Position numbers and translations under genes: made by a program. The notes below the pieces were generated by a model, which was not told the DNA's origin, did no database searches, and saw only the letters and a program-made list of their open reading frames with translations. A DNA stretch of 64,000 nucleotides, taken from assembly GCA_006384855.1 (NCBI GenBank), contig VCJN01002642.1, positions 62,001 to 126,000 of the forward strand, read 5' to 3'. Of this stretch, positions 33,403 to 44,369 are shown in pieces. This DNA comes from Tetraselmis striata (lineage: Eukaryota > Chlorophyta > Chlorodendrophyceae > Chlorodendrales > Chlorodendraceae). The stretch's first letter is position 1; the number at the start of each line of letters is the position of its first letter.

Positions 33403-36219
33403 TCAAGCGTACCGGTAGTGGTGTCGCCGGCTCTGTCGACCGGGTTGCCGACCGGCGCCAGGCACGGTAGAGGCCATGTCTGTTTCCCACGGCTGGAAAG
33501 AGTCTTCTCTGTCTTGGCTGGCCTGCCACGCCCGACGTAGTGCGGCGGCCCATGGCAGGGAGGAAGTCTCCGGGTTCGCTAGCTGCTGAATCAGCCGGGG
33601 CGCCAGGAGTCCGGGCACCTTGCGTAGGCGCTCGGCCAGAGGCCCAGCGAGGGCGAAAAAGGCCCCGAGGTGCTGCTCGTGCGACTCGTGAACTAGTGAG
33701 TCGACAGCGATACCACCGAGCATTGTGGATAGTCCGGTGCGCATCAAACTTAGGCTAGCCGCTGTCTCGTCGCCAGTGAGATCCATAATGTGCGCAAGCG
33801 TGGAGCGTACCGCGGCATCTCTCTCGAGCATAAACTCAGCAAGCGACTCGGGCGGTAAGCCTCGCAGCAGGTGTGCGAAGCGCTTGACGCCGCACACTTG
33901 CACGAGGCGCAGGGACGCGTGAATGTGGCCCGCATCAGCTATCTCGCGCGCCATAAGTAGGATGGCGTCTTGTCGCGCGGCCGGCCGCCGGAGTGCGTCG
34001 CGCACGAAGGTGGGGTCAAGCTTGCGATGGCGCGGCACCCCCAGGCAGCGGCGGAAGCCCGTGACGAGGTGGGGTAGGACAGCGGGGTCCCTGGCGCGCG
34101 AGAAGGCGGCGGCGTCCAGGGATCCAGAGGGCGGGCAGGGAGGGGGGGAAGGCGCGCCTGCGGCTCGGGGGAGGAGGCCCTCCCACTCGCGTATGGCGGC
34201 GCCGTGTTCCGCAGGCGCAAACGCCACTTCCGTCTTGTCGGGGCCCCAGGAGATCGATAGCCCAACTGCCGCTAGGGCAGGCTGAGCTGAGTGTAGAGCA
34301 AGCGCCGTGCCAAGCGCCGTGCCTAGGAGGTGCAGGTCGTCGGCAAATGCGAGGCCGAGGCCGCCCATACCCAACTTCGCAGTGATAGCATCAAAGACAG
34401 GGCCAACGGTGAGACAAAAAAAGAAGGTGGCGAGCGGGCAGCCTTGGCGAATGCCGCGCAGCTGTGTAAGCACAACTGTCGGCGCGTCGCCGTCGGACTC
34501 GTGGTCATACAACCAGTTCTCCGAGGGGCCAGCGTATAGCATGTCGAAGAGGGGTAGCAAGGAATGCAGGGCTGGGTCGGCGACCAGGCGCCTCCGTATG
34601 GCGCGCCGGTCGGTCATACCGTAGGCATTGGAGGCGTCGCTGGATGACGCAGCGAGCCGATCGTCCATCTCCATGGCGACCTGTATTACCCACTGGATCA
34701 TGTCCGTGCCGGCCGGAGTGCTTAACGCAAATTGCGATGGGCCGACAGCACGGGCTACGTGGTCGCGGATAGTCCACATGGCTGCCGAGGAGGCCACTCT
34801 AGTTAGAGCGGAGCTGAAGCCGATGGGCCGAATGGGTGGGCGGTAGGGGCTGTTCTGCGCCTCGGCCTGCCCTCGCAGATCGCCTCGCGCCTCTTCGTCC
34901 TTCTTCCACAAGGGAATGAGGGTCGAGGAGGACAGTAGCTGCTTGACGCGGTCGGAGACGTTACCAGAGCACACAACGGTCATAAAGCGAGCCATGGACT
35001 GCAGGGTATCATAGTCATCAGACAGATCACGTAGGTGGTCGACTCGCCAACCATCGCGATGGCAAGCCGAGTCGGCTGGCGCTCGCTGGAGCACGCCGTG
35101 CAAGTCATCAGGGCTGATGGTAATAGGGGGTATGTCATCTGGCTCGGGCGGGGGGAGCAGGCCGGATGGGTCGTCAGCTGCAGGGGGAGGAAACAGCCGG
35201 CGCAGCTCGTCGATGTTCTCTGCAGACGGTTCCGCAACGCCGTGGTTCTCGGCAAGCGCTGCGGCGTCGCGGAACCGACCGACGCGAATGAGTCGCACCG
35301 CCTTCCCGACCCGCCAAGAGATGCGGCCGCGCAGGTAGCCCCGCGAGGTCGCAGGGCCCGAGGCGGTTGGCTGGATCGTCTCGCGCGCGAGTGCGGCCTC
35401 GTGGAGCAGTGCAGGAATATCGCCCTGCCGCCAGAGGGCTAAGCGGTGGTCGATAGCAGTCCGTACCACGTGGGCGTTAGCGCCGGCAGCGTGCGACCAG
35501 AGAACGGCCGCCGGGAAGAGGATGGCCAGGTGGCACGCGGCCTCGCGCATGGCGCCCCGGGCGGAATGCGATATATCCCAGATTGGTCGGATAGCGGCGC
35601 CAATGGCGTCGCGGGCGGACATCGGGATTCTTGGTGACGTGCGCACGGCCGTGTCACGCACGTAGGGGAGGAAGAAGTCGGGGTTGTCGAGGGCCCATTG
35701 GATGGGTGCCCCTACTTGGGTCTGGGCAGCTTCAGCCGCTTGGCGGCGAGCGATGCCGTCGGTGGAGGTCGGCATAAAGGGAAGGAGGTCCGGGGCCGGC
35801 GGGAGGGGGTGAGCGGGGGGCACGGGGCCGGCTGGGGGGTCAAGAGCCGTGGTAGGGGCTGGTGGGGCGCCACTGGGTTCGGCCGGGGGGGCGGGGGGGC
35901 GAGGTGGCGAAGGAGGGGGGGCTGGTAGCTGGCGGGGATTGCCGTGCGCGTCGATGCGGCACTTTAGTAGATGGGTACGCATGATCTGCGCATTGCCGCT
36001 GGCTGCGACGTAGACTTTGCCGCACCGGCGGGGGCAAGGCCTTAGACCCACAGTGGGGAGGTAGGCAGCTAAGCCAGCGATTCTAGGGTCGCCGCCCTCC
36101 GCTGGGCAACTGGCGACGCGTTTGTGGTCGGCGCTGCGGGCGCGGCGGAAGTGCTCGGCCAGGTGCGCGGCGGTGTCGCACACGAAGGGGCACTCGGGGA
36201 GAGGGCACCGGAGAGTCAT
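33403..36219 (-). CDS. LINE reverse transcriptase with N-terminal zinc finger
   Basis: 938 residues from the ATG at 36219. The N-terminus has Cys/His clusters (Cys5, Cys10, Cys14, His20, His23 and a second set near 62-87), as in target-recognising R2-like elements, then a proline-rich linker. The reverse transcriptase core is complete: RPIGFSSALTRV near 464, motif A SDASNAYG at 527-534, motif B GIRQGCPLATFFF at 589-601 and the catalytic FADD at 625-628. Motif A has Asn-Ala-Tyr where many LINEs have Asn-Ala-Phe. It copies the element RNA at the nicked target (target-primed reverse transcription). The frame is uninterrupted, so the enzyme could be functional. Confidence 0.9.
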   Translation of the reverse strand: MTLRCPLPECPFVCDTAAHLAEHFRRARSADHKRVASCPAEGGDPRIAGLAAYLPTVGLRPCPRRCGKVYVAASGNAQIMRTHLLKCRIDAHGNPRQLPAPPPSPPRPPAPPAEPSGAPPAPTTALDPPAGPVPPAHPLPPAPDLLPFMPTSTDGIARRQAAEAAQTQVGAPIQWALDNPDFFLPYVRDTAVRTSPRIPMSARDAIGAAIRPIWDISHSARGAMREAACHLAILFPAAVLWSHAAGANAHVVRTAIDHRLALWRQGDIPALLHEAALARETIQPTASGPATSRGYLRGRISWRVGKAVRLIRVGRFRDAAALAENHGVAEPSAENIDELRRLFPPPAADDPSGLLPPPEPDDIPPITISPDDLHGVLQRAPADSACHRDGWRVDHLRDLSDDYDTLQSMARFMTVVCSGNVSDRVKQLLSSSTLIPLWKKDEEARGDLRGQAEAQNSPYRPPIRPIGFSSALTRVASSAAMWTIRDHVARAVGPSQFALSTPAGTDMIQWVIQVAMEMDDRLAASSSDASNAYGMTDRRAIRRRLVADPALHSLLPLFDMLYAGPSENWLYDHESDGDAPTVVLTQLRGIRQGCPLATFFFCLTVGPVFDAITAKLGMGGLGLAFADDLHLLGTALGTALALHSAQPALAAVGLSISWGPDKTEVAFAPAEHGAAIREWEGLLPRAAGAPSPPPCPPSGSLDAAAFSRARDPAVLPHLVTGFRRCLGVPRHRKLDPTFVRDALRRPAARQDAILLMAREIADAGHIHASLRLVQVCGVKRFAHLLRGLPPESLAEFMLERDAAVRSTLAHIMDLTGDETAASLSLMRTGLSTMLGGIAVDSLVHESHEQHLGAFFALAGPLAERLRKVPGLLAPRLIQQLANPETSSLPWAAALRRAWQASQDREDSFQPWETDMASTVPGAGRQPGRQSRRHHYRYA

Positions 36220-36300
36220 TGGGGATGGGTAGGAGGGAGGGGGTGCGGCGAGGCCTGAGGGGGCGGTCCGACGAGGAGGGGTTGGGGGTGGGGGTGGGGT

Positions 36301-37857
36301 TTACGGCGGTGCACTCCCCTCGTGCGCGCCGGGGGCGCTGCCATGGGGCTGGGGTAGGGGCGGTCCATCCACCTGGGGGTTGCCGGCGTCCATGCCGGCT
36401 CCGGGGAGCGCGGGGGCTCCGGGGGCAGCAAGAGCCAAGGGTACCTGGGAGACGAGGGGAGCGCCAGCTTGGAGTGCGGTGACGACGTTGTTGAGGTGGG
36501 AGGTCTCGCGGCGGCGCTCCGCCATCTCGTCGCGCAGCAGCGCAACGACAGCTGTCTGGGCGGCCATCTGCTTTTGGATCTCCATCAGCATGCCTCCTAG
36601 GAGCTGGAAGTCCGAAGTCGGGTCTGTCTGGGCTTGGGCAGGGGGAGGCAGGTGAGGTGGGAGCTGGTGTGCCGAGCCATGCGGCGATGGCGCAGCTGCG
36701 CCAGCGCCAAGGGGCGGCATGCCGGCCTCCAAGACATCCTCCAGGGTAATATCCGGGTCGGCGGGGGCGAGGTCAACGTGCAGGCGTTTGGGGGGTGGAG
36801 GGTGCTGGTGTCCCTGGCGTGGTGGTGCCGCCGAGGACGAGGCTCCGGCGGAGCCGCGGTGGAGCTGGCCGCTGCCGGGAATCCCTGCGCCCGGGGGAGG
36901 CGGCGTTCGCGTGGGGGAGAACGCAGCGTCTAGGCGCCTGTTGCAATCTGCGGCTCCGCCACTGCTTTGTGCTGGTCCTTGCGGGGAGGGGGTGCCGAAC
37001 AGGAAGGGGGTGGGATGATGGGGAGGGGGGGTGAAGGCGCCGCATGGGGCATAGGGCTGGGTCCATGTTTGCTGAGGGGGAGCAAGGTTGGGGGTTGCAT
37101 AGGTGTGGCAATGGGCATATGCCGGCGGGGGGGGGGAGTAAGCCGGGCCGGCCTGCTGGAAGAACTCCGGGTGGGGCGCGGGAGGCGCTGGGGCTGGGGC
37201 TGGGGCGACGAGAACAGAAGGGCGGTGCTCAGGCGGCTCGTAGTAGGAGGGGTCACCAGGGGGTGCAGCGCGCCAAGGGGGCAGGGTGGGGAGCAGGGCT
37301 AGCCAATCCCTGCGCTGCTCTACCCAGTGCGTTGCGGCAGGGGCGATGAGGCCCGGCAGCTCGGTGTTGGCTGCGTGCTCGGTCATAGACGACATGCTGC
37401 CCAGGCGAGCCACAGGGGTGAGGGCTGCAGGGACGAGGGTGAGTAGGTAGCATGCATCGTCGGGTCCAGTGTCTTCGCGCTTGTCCGCGTGGAGGCACCA
37501 TTTTGCAACGTAGGTCATTGTTCCGCCATGTGCAATTGCGTCCCCTCTTGCCCAACGAACGATAGCGTTGTCCATGTAGAATTTGCTGGCAGTGTGGTCC
37601 GGGGCGAACGATGCGCCGTTAACCTGGAAAACTCGGATGTACTGCGGTAGGAAGTAATGCTGGTTGGCGAGAAACCACCGCACACACACGCTGGCCTCCT
37701 GTGAGGACGCAACGCGGAAGAAGAAGGAACGGTGTCGCCCTGCCGGCCTTCGAAAATGGGGTCCTTGCATGCGGAACTTGGCATGCCCTCCGCCTCGCCC
37801 GGGCGGGTGGTGGCTGGCCGGGCTCTTGCCCTTGCGTGGGTCGCGGTGGCTCGACAT
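36301..37857 (-). CDS. LINE ORF1, proline-rich RNA-binding/gag-like protein
   Basis: 518 residues from the ATG at 37857; the frame is open ten codons further up. The N-terminal third is folded-looking (FFFRVASSQEASVCVRWFLA, NAIVRWARGD). The middle is extremely Pro/Ala-rich. A C-terminal heptad region (LMEIQKQMAAQTAVVALLRD) predicts a coiled coil, as in LINE ORF1 trimers. The role as RNA chaperone is inferred from position and shape; no RRM or zinc knuckle was seen. Confidence 0.65.
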   Translation of the reverse strand: MSSHRDPRKGKSPASHHPPGRGGGHAKFRMQGPHFRRPAGRHRSFFFRVASSQEASVCVRWFLANQHYFLPQYIRVFQVNGASFAPDHTASKFYMDNAIVRWARGDAIAHGGTMTYVAKWCLHADKREDTGPDDACYLLTLVPAALTPVARLGSMSSMTEHAANTELPGLIAPAATHWVEQRRDWLALLPTLPPWRAAPPGDPSYYEPPEHRPSVLVAPAPAPAPPAPHPEFFQQAGPAYSPPPPAYAHCHTYATPNLAPPQQTWTQPYAPCGAFTPPPHHPTPFLFGTPSPQGPAQSSGGAADCNRRLDAAFSPTRTPPPPGAGIPGSGQLHRGSAGASSSAAPPRQGHQHPPPPKRLHVDLAPADPDITLEDVLEAGMPPLGAGAAAPSPHGSAHQLPPHLPPPAQAQTDPTSDFQLLGGMLMEIQKQMAAQTAVVALLRDEMAERRRETSHLNNVVTALQAGAPLVSQVPLALAAPGAPALPGAGMDAGNPQVDGPPLPQPHGSAPGAHEGSAPP

Positions 37858-38110
37858 GTCGGTGGCGGTGGCGGCGCGGCGCAACACGAGTGTAACACAG
37901 ACGGATAAGTACTATGGAGTATTAATTAACGAGCGTAATCCAGCGGCTCGCGTGGTGCGGGGTGGGCTCGGATCGTGGGGGCACCGCTCGCAACTCACGC
38001 GCTGAGCGGACCTGGGAGAGGGGCACTCGTCCTGTCGGCCCGGAGGGGCACTCGTCAGCCGAGAGGGGCACTCGAGAGGGGGGGGGGGGGGGGGGGGGGG
38101 GGGGTCGTCG

Positions 38111-39985
38111 TCATGACGGCAAACGATCGTCGTCTAGGTGGCTTACGGTACGGAGGATTCGTCGCGCGCTTGCGCAACATGATATATTATCATTATTATT
38201 TTGGCGAGAGCAAGACCCTTAGCTAAGACCCTTAGCTATGAAGCAAGATATTAAACGTACCGGTAGTCTTACCTGTAAAATACTTGATAGTGAAAGACAA
38301 CACAGATCGAGACAAAGATAAATCGAGCTATTACTTATACTCAGGTAGCCAGTGATGAAAATACATGTATGTGCCGTCTTCATTGCTAAAATTGAGTACA
38401 ACGTGCTAGCATGCTTGTCTCCACCGCTCATACTTAGTTATTTTTAGGGCATGGCATCTCTAACTATAGTAGCGAACACACCGTGTAATTACAGCTCAAG
38501 CTTCCGGCCATCCTTTTTCGTTTCCAACCCCCATGCTTCGGTCACAACATCATGCTTCCGATCAATAGCTGTATTATGTTTCGGATAACTACGGGCAGTC
38601 GCTGATACGAGCGACTACCGGTAAGTGGCAGTACATGGATTACCAATGCATGAGTAGTGCACCGGCACCGCGATTTTTTCGGTCGCGGTGCTGCGTCTTG
38701 GCTCCATCAGTTGCCATTGTTGAGAATACCCCGCAGGTCGCGGCGCTAATCGCCACGCCGTGCCGCCTGTGGCTGTCCGCTGGCCTCGGCCGCGTTCCGC
38801 CGCCGATGTTGCCTCCAAGCGCCCGCCCGAGCTCCGCGGTAGGGTCGTCCCCGAGGCGGAGGCTTGGAGGGGGACCCCCCCCCCCCCCCCCCCCGCCCCC
38901 CCCTTTGCGCGCGCGCCGCTCTCCGCCGCAGCGCACCATCTCGTTCTAGCCGCATGTCCAAGGTGAGACCGGGACGGACGCCAGCTGACTCCTCCCGCTG
39001 CATGGCCATCACTCGCTCATGGCACTTGGCTCCTGTCTTCTGGCCCAGCATGAGTCGCCGCCATGCCCGGCCTCTCCGCCCCCAAACGCGCCCCGCCTTT
39101 AAGTGCCGGACTCAAGTCTCCTCGCGCTCGCCGCCCTCGTCATTCTTTACGGGAAGGCTGAGGGCTTCTCTGGTTGTTCCGAACATGTTGGCCGCATGGT
39201 GCCGCCAAACTCTCCGCTATACTAAGCCGGGATTCGAGGATTCACATGTGGAACAAATACGGGTGGGGGTACGCCATATCTTATGCAAGTCGGTCGCGGG
39301 TCGTGCCGCGAGGTACGAAATTTGAAATTTGAAATTTCTTACAACTGTTCCCGCGTAGTCTTTGATGCTACACGTACAAGCTGTCTTACGAACCCGCCTA
39401 AGGTTTACTACTTCAATAGTGCGAGGCGTGGCACCCTCTGAAGGCCAAGTCCCTCAACGGGTGGAGGGTGGACCCGCCTCTCTTGTATTCTCCTTGTTTG
39501 ATTCTTTTGAACCCCCTCCCCTCCTTGACCCTACCCGTACCCTAATCCTATCTGGCGGGCATTCCTCATGCTTTTCAGGCCCGCCCCATACAAATCCGTC
39601 AATCTCCCTCTTAATGATAACCACCGCTTGATATTCCGGCGGGTGCTGCTACGCCCCCATGGGCGCCCATTCTCCTCCGGTCCCTTCCCCACAAGGGGAG
39701 TTGCGATGCTCCGGCTGAGGCAGCCGAGGCGTCTCACCGGCAGCGCCGCATATGCCGGGCTCGGGGGCGGTCGGGGTCGCTGCGTTGCTCGGCTACCCCA
39801 GCGCGCTGTTGGTCTGCTCCGGGTAGCGGAGGGGGCTCCCTTGTGGCGAGACGTGGATAGTCGCGCCGTTGATCCGGGCAGCCGCGTGTGCGGCACCCCC
39901 CTCAGAAATGACGGCCAGCCGCTGCACCCTAGTGCCAGCATAGGTGAAGGATCATGGCTTTGACCTCAGCCGGCTGGCCGGGCTC
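38111..39985. other. Spacer with possible exon fragments only
   Basis: A poly-C run at 38877-38894 and good splice-like junctions (GTAGGG near 38842, CCAAG then GTGAGA near 38962) hint at a plus-strand intron-bearing gene. The predicted peptides match nothing I know and are short. I therefore leave this unannotated. Confidence 0.3.
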
Positions 39986-41670
39986 CTAGCCGCGGACCAC
40001 CACACTTAGGTCCATCAGTAGGTCCCCTTGGCGGAGGTGGCCTTCCGACGACTCGCGTACACGTACGCCCGTCCTCGGGAGGCCGCCCGCCGGCGAGTTC
40101 ACGATGCTGGCAGCGCGGCCGCGTGGGCCCACCGGGATGCGAGAGCGGTTGCCCGGGGGCGCGAGGTCACCTAGTGATCTTGCCGGGGCGGATAGGGCTC
40201 GCGCCGCCGGGGAAAGGAATGGCCGGGGCGGCGGGTTGTCGGCTCTCGTGGTGGCGTCCGATGTCGCCATCGCGGTCAGCGTAGTCGTCGTAGGGTTCGG
40301 TACCGCCGCCGCCTCTGCTGAGAGGGAGGCGGCTAGTCGATCTTCGTCGAGACCCGAGAGGTCCTCGCCCATGTTGTCCTTGTTCAAGCCGGCTGCCAGG
40401 GTGTTTGCGAGGCTCCGGTGCTCCTCGCCGCGGTAATTGCGTCGCGCGACAATGTGGCGTCCAATGCCCGGATGCGCTGGCGATTGCGATCGTGCGTGTG
40501 GCGGAGATGAGCCACCGCTTGGGACGCGAAGTCGGAGCGCGGGTCATTTGGGTGGTATGTAGCCCTAGCCAATTGCCGCCGTGGGCGTCGAGGGTTGCGC
40601 GGGTGAATATACTACCATGCTCCGCCCCGCGGGGGCCAAGGCGCGCCGCAAGTCCCGGCGTGGCGTTAGTTTGTGAGTATTCACGCGCCCGGCGATGTTG
40701 GCATACAAACGATTGAGGATCGGCGCGCGCGGCGCGATCTCTCCCGGTTCGATTGTCGGCACGTTCCGCACGCGCAGGCACTCCGACTGTCCCGGCTTTT
40801 GCTCCAGGTGTATCCGGATTTGTCGGGTTTGCACCATCCGCATGACCGCGAGAGGCGAGTGAAAGCAACCACAAATCTCCGCGTGTCGGCATCAGCCCAA
40901 ACTACGATGGTCGCCTCCCCGCTCGGCCCCGCGGGTCGGAGGTCGAACGAGTTTGGGTAGGCCTACTGGAAGTCGAGGACGGCGTCCACAATGAGCCGTT
41001 GGACGCGGCCGCGATGCGCGTTTGTCCCACCTCCCCCGGTTACACCGATATTCCACGGCCCCCGCGACTGCGACGGCCATCTCCTCCTCCATCGGGGGGA
41101 TGAGCCGGCGGTGTCCGTACCGGAGAGCGGGAGGTGGTACTCAATAACATACCAATAAAAAGGCTCATCCGGCACGCTCCGGCGTAGTGTGTCCCCTAGC
41201 CTCCGAGCCGGGTCATTCTCCGCTGATGCGGAGTCCCCATTCCTTGCCCTCATGTGTCCGGGGATACGCGAGCGCCTCCGCCGTCTGCGCGGAGGCTAGC
41301 TCGACTCTGACGAACTTGGCCCGGGGGCGGGTCTTCGAAATGAACTTGATCTGACTCCAATAGCTTCTGAAGAGTTGTTGACGGGGGCAGGTGCACCTCC
41401 GCATTTGGCACCCGGTTAAGAGCGTCGTCGTAGTAACCCCACGCCGCCGCGCTCGCCGCGTCTCTCAGCGCGGCCTCCAGCTCGACTCCCATCGCAGCTT
41501 GTCTCTCAACGTGGCCTCCAGCTCGATCCCCCCTAGCCCCGCCGCGGTGTACGGGTCCAGTAGGGTGTCGGCAAGGTATTGTGTAATCTCTTCACTTGCG
41601 AGGCCCGACACCTGCAGGTTGTCGAATACCTACACAATGTGGGGCAGGGGCTCGACGTCGTCCATCGGGT
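39986..41670 (-). pseudogene. Decayed mobile-element-like reading frames
   Basis: Reading the minus strand downward from 41670, protein-like sequence continues through at least four frame changes or stops. Fragments: VFDNLQVSGLASEEITQYLA, then VPNAEVHLPPSTTLQKLLES, KFVRVELASAQTAEALAYPR, TIVVWADADTRRFVVAFTRL, a basic stretch (RNVPTIEPGEIAPRAP) and a low-complexity tail ending at 39986. A TAG interrupts after PLPHIV and another after VLDFQ. The series resembles ORF1/gag-type proteins of retroelements, but no reverse transcriptase follows. A 30-bp word encoding ELEA-LRD is duplicated in tandem near 41480-41530. Family assignment is tentative. Confidence 0.35.
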
Positions 41671-43163
41671 CTTCCGAGGCTATCCATGGCTAAAGAAGTG
41701 GGGAGATCTGACCGAGGAACAACTCTTGAGGAGTTGATCCCTCGTCGGCTTGTCACTGGAGCACGCGGCGGGCGTCTTCCGCCCGGGGCAGCTGTAGCTT
41801 ATTGGCCCGTCGTGACCTGGCGCTTGGCCTGCCTAGCGCCTGGCTGCCGAGCCCCGAGCGTCGGCAACAGCATGATGAACGAACCTAATTCGAAGGTGGC
41901 CGGGAGCTGGGGTGATTTCCGCGATCAACCGCCTCTCGGTTTCTGCGTGGCTTGCTGCGTCGATCCGGTGGTCGGCCTTCACCGCGTCGTTCATCAAGAT
42001 GAGCGACACATGCGCGACTCAATGTACCCTCTCGGCTCGCTCGCCCGTCACCGCCAAATGTGGCGGGCGAGCTAGTGGGCGGAGGTAGTGCGTCGGGGGC
42101 CGCGGGGCCGTCGCTCCCGGAAAGTTCGGGCGGGGTAGGGGCCGGAGGGGCTGGATCTCACGGGTTCTAGCCATCTCGGCCCAAGAAAGGCTGGCGCAAC
42201 CGGCGCTAGCTCGTTATGCATCAAGTTCCATGGCGGTCGTGGCGATGGGGTGGTCGTGGGGTTGCGTCGGCTCGATGCGGACTTCTGAAGTGGGGGTAGT
42301 GGGCTGGCCATGGTGGCGGCAGGTACCCCAAAGAGACCGCACTCCGGCGGCCTTATCCACAGGGCTTCCAAAACGGGAACAACGTACTACTGTCTTAACA
42401 CCGTAAACTAGCGGCGCTGAAGTATGAAGTAAGGTACGAGAGCACGATTTATGTCGACCAACCTTCGTGAGTAGGGTGCCCCTGTCCGATTCGTACACAC
42501 ACCCCTCCCCGCACGTAGGCGGATCTCGAAGAGGTCAACGCAAGGCCGAGGTCGTACATGGGTTGTTTTTAGCAGCCCCCCGTACATGGTTGCTGCCCGG
42601 CGGTTCCAGCAAGCGCTATTGGGACTATGAGTATTACTTGAAAAGCCCCCCGGGCTTCCCGGTCGCCGCAGGATCCGAGGACCAGCGGCAACCTGCCACC
42701 CCACTCAGCTCCCTGCCGCATCCAGCAAGGCAAGGGTCATAGGGGTTATCAGCGCCCACCACGTGTAGGTAGTGGTGGTGCCGCCAAGCCTGACGCACCC
42801 AAGAGCCTCCGCCCCGGGTGGGCCGGTGTCTGGTGGCAGGCGCCGTACATATGATGCACATCGACATATTGATGGTGCCTCCCAGGGGAACATGGACTCT
42901 AGGCGTATGGTCCAAGAGCAAAAGTTAGATTTCACGGGCAAAAAGATGCGATGCAGCTGAGGAAATGACATACAACATAAACACAACAATTACGCTAATT
43001 GATGACACCATTCTGCAAGTGTAGCCTGTCTTTATTGCCAACTGCACTAGCCATGGCGGCAAGCATGATCGAGGAATGAACACATGAGACGAGCAACGCT
43101 GAGGCAGGTCTGAGTGGCACTAGCTAGTAAGATAAATCCACCATGCTACATCCAACATATATG
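41671..43163. other. Spacer, nothing definite
   Basis: Open frames exist on both strands because of the high GC content, but none shows a recognisable motif or splice-consistent extension. It may contain further remnants of the element to its left. Confidence 0.4.
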
Positions 43164-43198
43164 GTGTGTGTGTGTGTGTGTGTGGGGGGGGGGGGGGT
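43164..43198 (+). repeat. (GT)n-poly(G) microsatellite
   Basis: About ten GT units running directly into some 13 G, next to the 3' end (A-tail side) of SINE-like copy 2. Confidence 0.9.
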
Positions 43199-43221
43199 TC
43201 ACCTGATAGATCCAGCGTGCT

Positions 43222-43465
43222 GTTTTTTTTTTCGCCCGGCCCCGGGAAAAGATTGGCACCAGTGAAATCCTTGCAGCGTCTCTACGACGGCCGTTTAGGC
43301 AGCGATCCAGTTACGGAAAGCTCTGGGTAGGCGAAGCTCCGTTACAGTCAGCAAGCAAATTGCTAAGGCATTCTGAGGGACTAATTGAAGGCCAGTGACG
43401 GAATTTCCATCACTGTTGGATCACCGTCTAAAACATTGCCGTCAAAATACCCGGCACTGACCACG
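43222..43465 (-). mobile_element. SINE-like retroposon, copy 2 (inverted)
   Basis: The reverse complement matches 26048-26291 along its length, including GTGGTCAGTGCCGG, TTTTAGACGGT, GAAATTCCGTCACTGGCC and GTAGAGACGCTGCAAGG, and ends in an A run (T run at 43222-43232 on the plus strand). Identity is roughly 85% by eye. The 5' part may extend further than copy 1. AGCACGC occurs both past the A-tail and about 40 bases beyond the 5' end and could be the target duplication. Confidence 0.8.
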
Positions 43466-43847
43466 ACAGGTCCGCCCCACCCGTTTGGGCGTGCTAGTGT
43501 GTTGCCCTTTTATCAGCGTTTTACATTGTGTATAGTCGCTACATGAAACATATTATGCACTTGTATATTTTTATTTATGTGCGATGTCGACGCGATATGT
43601 TATATCTTCCCATACGGGTGCCGACACGATAAGTATGAGAACACACCATGCCCTCCACTGCTAGATTCTATTAGAAAGTACAACGGATTCAAGACGGATC
43701 AGACTCAACTTTGAAACGGGCATGTGACCATTTGCCGGTACCCCGATCCTGGGAGCAAATACACGTGTTGTCAACATCGCGTCGGCGCCCGTACATACGT
43801 GATACATGTTACATCTTCCGCATGCACGCTGCCCGTCCTCGGGGACC

Positions 43848-44369
43848 CTACAGGTGCAATTGGCGCCAGCCATGGCTGCGCGGGAGGCCGGGCTTGCGCC
43901 AGGACGGGTCAAAGTAGCCAGCGATGCCCACCCGGAAGTCGAGCGAGCAGCGGGTTGCGTGCATGCGGTTGGGCGGCGCGTAGTGCCGGCAGAGCGCGCC
44001 GTGGAAGATCGCCACTTGCCCCAGGCTGCAGGCGGGCACGTCTTGAAAGTCCCCAGCGCCTGGCCGCGTCTCGGCCTGCAGCGTTGTCCGCGTGGAGCCC
44101 GTGTCGGTCAGCGGCAGCCAGAAGTTGAGCTCCCCGGGCTGGTGACCGTACTCCAGGTCGCAGTGCGTCCGGCCCCGCTGGGCGCACGGCCCGGGCTGCA
44201 GCCGCATGCTCGGAGGGTACTGGTACCAGAAGGACACGCCCGAGGTCTCGAGGCTGGGAGCATGGCGGAGCAGCTCTGCCTTGAGAGCGGGGCAGCACAC
44301 GTCCCGTACGAGCGCCTCGTAGACGGGGAGGACGCCAAGGGTGTCGTGCGCCACAGCGTTGTACAGCGC
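43848..44369 (-). CDS. 2-oxoglutarate/Fe(II) oxygenase-like protein (PhyH/StrG type), 5' incomplete
   Basis: About 173 residues forming the double-stranded beta-helix core of a phytanoyl-CoA-dioxygenase-like enzyme. The iron triad fits THCD (first His and Asp) and a distal His in LCRHYAPPNRMH. TRCSLDFRV supplies the Arg that would bind 2-oxoglutarate. Between them is GELNFWLPLTDTG, typical of the family. The substrate is unknown. The exon starts after an acceptor-like GCCGTGCAG. The in-frame sequence just upstream hits a stop and I found no earlier exon, so the 5' part lies in an unrecognised exon or the gene is broken. It ends in TAG at 43848. Confidence 0.6.
   Translation of the reverse strand, partial: ALYNAVAHDTLGVLPVYEALVRDVCCPALKAELLRHAPSLETSGVSFWYQYPPSMRLQPGPCAQRGRTHCDLEYGHQPGELNFWLPLTDTGSTRTTLQAETRPGAGDFQDVPACSLGQVAIFHGALCRHYAPPNRMHATRCSLDFRVGIAGYFDPSWRKPGLPRSHGWRQLHL

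Larger units (their letters stand above)
32300..38110 (-). mobile_element. Non-LTR retrotransposon (LINE) with restriction-like endonuclease
   Basis: A coherent minus-strand block of three open frames in the order expected for a LINE: ORF1 (37857-36301), reverse transcriptase (36219-33403), zinc knuckle plus endonuclease (33401-32376). Gaps are short (81 nt, then an overlap in another frame). No LTRs are visible and no AP-type endonuclease was seen. The outer limits are approximate: I could not find target duplications, and the 3' end lacks an obvious A-tail. A poly-G run (38081-38102) lies just outside ORF1. The open frames suggest recent activity. Confidence 0.85.

Noticed and set aside
31080-38520. 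Weak shared sequence on both sides of the LINE (near 31090 and 38475)
   Set aside because: About 30 bases with many mismatches (shared core ATTACA..T.AAGCT.CCGGCC); too short and diverged to call a target duplication or LTR.
38635-39325. Plus-strand gene with splice-like junctions around 38842 and 38962
   Set aside because: Only short peptides without motifs, and an equally plausible frame on the other strand; not enough to call a gene.
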